Positions 61,076-64,000 of a DNA stretch of 64,000 nucleotides are shown in pieces. Source of the stretch: Zychaea mexicana. Its lineage: Eukaryota; Mucoromycota; Mucoromycetes; Mucorales; Lichtheimiaceae. Each line of letters opens with the position of its first letter. Position 1 is the first letter of the stretch. The DNA is taken from the NCBI RefSeq assembly GCF_025766255.1, contig NW_026516803.1, positions 1 to 64,000 of the forward strand, given 5' to 3'. The notes beneath the pieces were generated by a model. It was not told where the DNA came from, did not search any database, and saw only the letters and a program-made list of their open reading frames with translations. The position numbers and the translations under genes were made by a program.

Positions 61076-62156
61076 TCCCAAAGTCTGTTTGGAAAAAACT
61101 CATTGTTATGGCACACTTGTTGAAATGAAAATTTAGATACTGAGTGTGATTGACACACTATAAACTGTACACATGCTGTGATTGATTTGCCGTAAATTCT
61201 GGTGGTACGAGCGATGGCCAGTTATAGTTCCAGTACAGTAAAGAAAAAGCATGGTCATGAATTATCTGCCACTTGATATTGCCGGATGAAACTATTATCA
61301 GTAGCATACTTGGGTCTTTTAAGGAGAGCGTGCATCATCTACTGATAGTGATCCTTCTGCACTCAAAGTACTGGGATATCTGCCACAAGCGTACAAAGCG
61401 AGGCCCTGTGTAGAATTGATCGGGTCGATGTATGGCTTTTGTTGCTACCACATTCGGCGTCACCCGACTACCAAAAGCTGTACCGCTGTCCCGTACAGCC
61501 CGATGCCTGTTTCACTATTTCACTGTGAGGCAATTCCCGAGACTGCGTAATCACACTCCGCTCTTTTTACCGGGTTGGGAGACTGGGCGCTGTGTATTAC
61601 ATGATCGCAAATAAAAAAAATGTCAGCAACCGGAGAGAAAGGCGATTAGTCCCGCCGCCCTCGCTTTCCATAAAAGAAATTTTTACAAAGAAAAACAAAT
61701 GCAGGAGGTGTGTACTGCACAATAGGAACAATGAATAAGAGTATGTGTGCAAGTTCAGCATATTACGAGAGACATCAGCGTTTGCAGTAATGGAGCGACA
61801 TGTAGTTAAACTTTAAAAAAGCAACTTTTTGCCACGCTCTTTTGAGTATAATAGACTGGCTATGATATACAATCAGGAAGCAAAAAGATTATGTGCAACG
61901 GAGGGAAAACGCGCCAATCACAGAGCATCGGATTGCCACGTTGTCCTACGCGGGTCCTTGGGTTTGCTCGCTGGTCAGTACGCTCGGCCGCTGTAATATT
62001 ACTGTGTTGGGTTAATAATGCGCATATCGAGGCATATTGTTGTAGTGGGGAGCTACAAGTAAGCATAATGCCTGCTAAAGTAAAAAAGCAGTGGAGAATT
62101 CCACGACATCCACGCTAGAATATTGCAGCAAAAGGAAAAATTCTTGCTTTCCTCAG

Positions 62157-62166
62157 GCACGTTTTC
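62157..62166 (+). promoter_or_regulatory. Pho4-type phosphate-response element
   Basis: GCACGTTTTC lies about 390 bases before the transporter start. It is identical to the core of the Pho4-binding element UASp1 of yeast PHO5. A bHLH factor may control the gene under phosphate limitation. Confidence 0.45.
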
Positions 62167-62291
62167 TGTTTAGTCCAAGAAAAAAGTTTTTTTTTTTATA
62201 TTCCCATTTAGTTCAAAAGATCTCAAGGCAGCCGCCGTAGAAGATCAGGAAGGCGAAGAACTGGCACACGCGGGGTCCATGTTTGACTGTG

Positions 62292-62341
62292 ATTGGCTTC
62301 GCTCAATCAAAGGCTTTTCAAGCTACCCACGCAGAGCCAAT
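62292..62341. promoter_or_regulatory. two CCAAT boxes in opposite orientation
   Basis: ATTGG at 62292-62296 and CCAAT at 62337-62341 lie 45 bases apart, about 210-260 bases upstream of the phosphate transporter start. Confidence 0.5.
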
Positions 62342-62443
62342 GAAACGTTACCCAGGCTACCTCACTCTACACCACTTGACACTCCTTTTCCAGTCCGCGT
62401 AAAAAAATGGAAGAGAAAGAAGGGAAACATGAAACGGCTATGA

Positions 62444-62450
62444 TATAAAA
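62444..62450 (+). promoter_or_regulatory. TATA box
   Basis: TATAAAA, 99-105 bases upstream of the transporter ATG, followed by a pyrimidine-rich leader typical of highly expressed fungal genes. Confidence 0.6.
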
Positions 62451-62548
62451 GGGCAACGCTCGCTTTGTTCCTTATTTGTTTCTTTTTTTCTTCTCAACAA
62501 ACCCTTCCTTCTCCCCTTTCTATTTTTTACCCAACAAGGGAAAATCAA

Positions 62549-64000
62549 ATGGCGTCCTCGACCGCTGAACCCACCGCGCTGGAACAAGAGCGCATCGAGT
62601 CCGCACAAACCAACCTCAAGAGCCTTGAGAAGCTCGATGATGGTGGCGTCGGTACCGAGTTCAACTGGTTCACCGTCAGAACCATCCTCACTGCCGGTGC
62701 TGGTTTCTTCACCGATTCCTACGACATCTTCATCATCAATCTGGTCAGCCCTATGCTTGGCTATGTCTACTACCCGCACAACAACAACAAGATGCCCTCG
62801 GATATCGAAGGCGTGATTAAGGGCATGACATCCGTCGGCACTCTTTTTGGTCAGCTCTTCTTTGGCTTCCTTGGCGACATCTTGGGTCGCAAGATCTATG
62901 GTTTCGAGTTGTTGATCATCATCCTCGGTACCATCAACTGTGCGACCTCTGCATCTACCGTCCGTGGTGTTTCTGGTATTGCATTCCTCGGATTATGGCG
63001 TTTGGTTCTCGGCTTTGGTGTTGGAGGTAAACCATCTATTTCAAACGCATTGTCTTTCTCTCTATTTCTAGATACACTCTGTGCAAAACTTACAAACTAA
63101 CTCACATGTGTACTTATGTCTACTAGGTGATTATCCCATGAGTGCTACTATCACGTCTGAGTGGAGTTCCACGGGTCGCCGTGGTATGATGATGGCACTT
63201 ATTTTCTCTATGCAAGGCATTGGCAACCTCGCAGCCGCTATTGTCACCCTGATCATCCTCGCCATCTTCAAGGGCGCAGTCAACGCTGATGTGTTCAATC
63301 TCGACTACGTCTGGCGTTTGTGTATTGGTCTCGGCGCCGTTCCTGCTGTTGCCACCATCTACTTGCGTTTCACCATGCCTGAATCTCCCCGGTATGCCAT
63401 GGATGTCGAGCATGACCTCGAAGCCGCCGCCGCCGCCAAGGGTCAACAAGTATCCGATGAACTCGCTCGCCAGCATACCAAGGTCGACATCAAGCAGCGC
63501 AGCCACTGGGCCGAATTCGCCGCCTACTTTGGCCAATGGAGGCACTTCAAGACCTTGCTCGGTACCTCGCTCTCTTGGTTCTTGCTTGACATTGCTTTTT
63601 ACGGTTTGGGCTTAAACAACTCGTACATTCTCGAAGCAATTGGTTTCTCGAACAAGTCTACGCCTTTCGAGACGCTTTGGGCCAACACCGTCGGTCAGAT
63701 CATCATCACCTGTCTTGGCTCTGTTCCTGGTTATTACTTGACTGTCATCTTCATCGAACGCTGGGGCCGTCGTCCTATTCAGATTATGGGCTTCACTGCA
63801 TGTACCATCCTGTTTGCCATCCTTGCTGCGGCATACTACCCATTGCGTGACAATGCTATGCCCGCTTTCATCACTATCTTTACCCTTGCCCAGTTGTTCC
63901 AAAACTTTGGCGCCAACTGCACCACCTTTATCATTCCTGGTGAAGTCTTCCCTACCAAGGTGCGTGCATCTGCTCACGGTATTTCCGCCGCCTCTGGTAA
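62549..64000 (+). CDS. PHO84: Pho84-type inorganic phosphate:H+ symporter (partial, 3' end outside window)
   Basis: Two exons are visible (62549-63026, 63127-64000), giving 450 residues before the window ends; Pho84 has about 590. The MFS signatures of the phosphate:H+ symporter branch are clear: GAGFFTDSYDIFIINLVSP in TM1, FGFLGDILGRKIYG between TM2 and TM3, GVGGDYPMSATITSEW in TM4, and PESPRYAMD before the central loop. The second half repeats the fold (GYYLTVIFIERWGRRPIQIM; PGEVFPTKVRASAHGISAAS). The protein imports phosphate across the plasma membrane. Codon use is strongly biased to C-ending codons (GGC, CTC, ATC, ACC), unlike most neighbours, which points to high expression. The upstream region has CACGTT, CCAAT and TATA elements. 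Confidence 0.9.

Larger units (their letters stand above)
60384..62548. other. intergenic region with rRNA relic and promoter
   Basis: It contains the decayed 28S rRNA fragment (61013-61075) and the promoter of the phosphate transporter. No protein gene is supported; the frames are short. Confidence 0.5.

Noticed and set aside
1..64000. CRISPR array, bacterial operon or phage region
   Set aside because: No spaced direct repeats, no ribosome-binding patterns, and introns throughout; the window is eukaryotic.
1..64000. tRNA genes
   Set aside because: No sequence with both A-box and B-box and a plausible cloverleaf was found by eye; a tRNAscan-SE run would settle this.

Overview
This window is nuclear DNA of a filamentous fungus. 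The most likely group is an early-diverging, Mucoromycota-type lineage, although no marker here fixes the genus. The clues are many short spliceosomal introns (about 45-120 nt, GT-AG with two GC-AG), strong Gln/Asn/Ser homopolymer tracts in regulatory proteins, an Ssk1-type response regulator, a Kre9/Knh1-like secreted protein and a short degenerate Helitron relic. Almost every gene is split. The gene models were built by reading both strands and joining open frames across splice sites so that the reading phase is kept.

Layout, left to right. 0-10 kb is gene-dense: the last exon of an unidentified gene, an Alba-type RNase P/MRP subunit, a rhomboid protease (minus), an Isc1-type sphingolipid phospholipase C, a DUF2470-type membrane protein and a small secreted Kre9/Knh1-like protein (minus). 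10-16 kb is poorer. It holds the 3' exons of an unrecognised minus-strand gene (11.5-12.3 kb), a dense run of minus-strand splice donors (12.1-14.6 kb) and a broken Helitron helicase ending in a recognisable Helitron 3' terminus. A homeodomain factor lies at 16.3-17.7 kb (minus). About 7 kb with no convincing gene follows (17.7-24.6 kb).

24.6-38.7 kb holds a large Cdc7/SepH-like kinase that also carries a calponin-homology domain and a C1 domain, a Tho1/SARNP-like SAP protein (minus), an Ssk1/Mcs4-like response regulator, and a low-complexity protein of unknown role. 41.2-52.6 kb is gene-dense again: a CUE/DUF1771/Smr protein, a Snu23/ZMAT2-like splicing factor and a DDX20-like DEAD-box helicase (all minus), a Bud20/ZNF593-like ribosome-biogenesis factor, a disordered protein of unknown function, and the copper chaperone Sco1 (minus). 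52.6-56.4 kb has only two small single-pass membrane proteins. 56.5-60.4 kb has a BioF-like alpha-oxoamine synthase ending in a peroxisomal signal and a BCS1-like AAA ATPase. A piece of decayed 28S rRNA lies near 61 kb, and the window ends inside a Pho84-type phosphate transporter.

There is no obvious operon or biosynthetic cluster. Most genes are housekeeping: RNA processing (Alba, Snu23, DDX20, Tho1), ribosome assembly (Bud20) and mitochondrial assembly (Sco1, BCS1-like). Two are signalling genes (the kinase and Ssk1). The most unusual item is the three-domain kinase.
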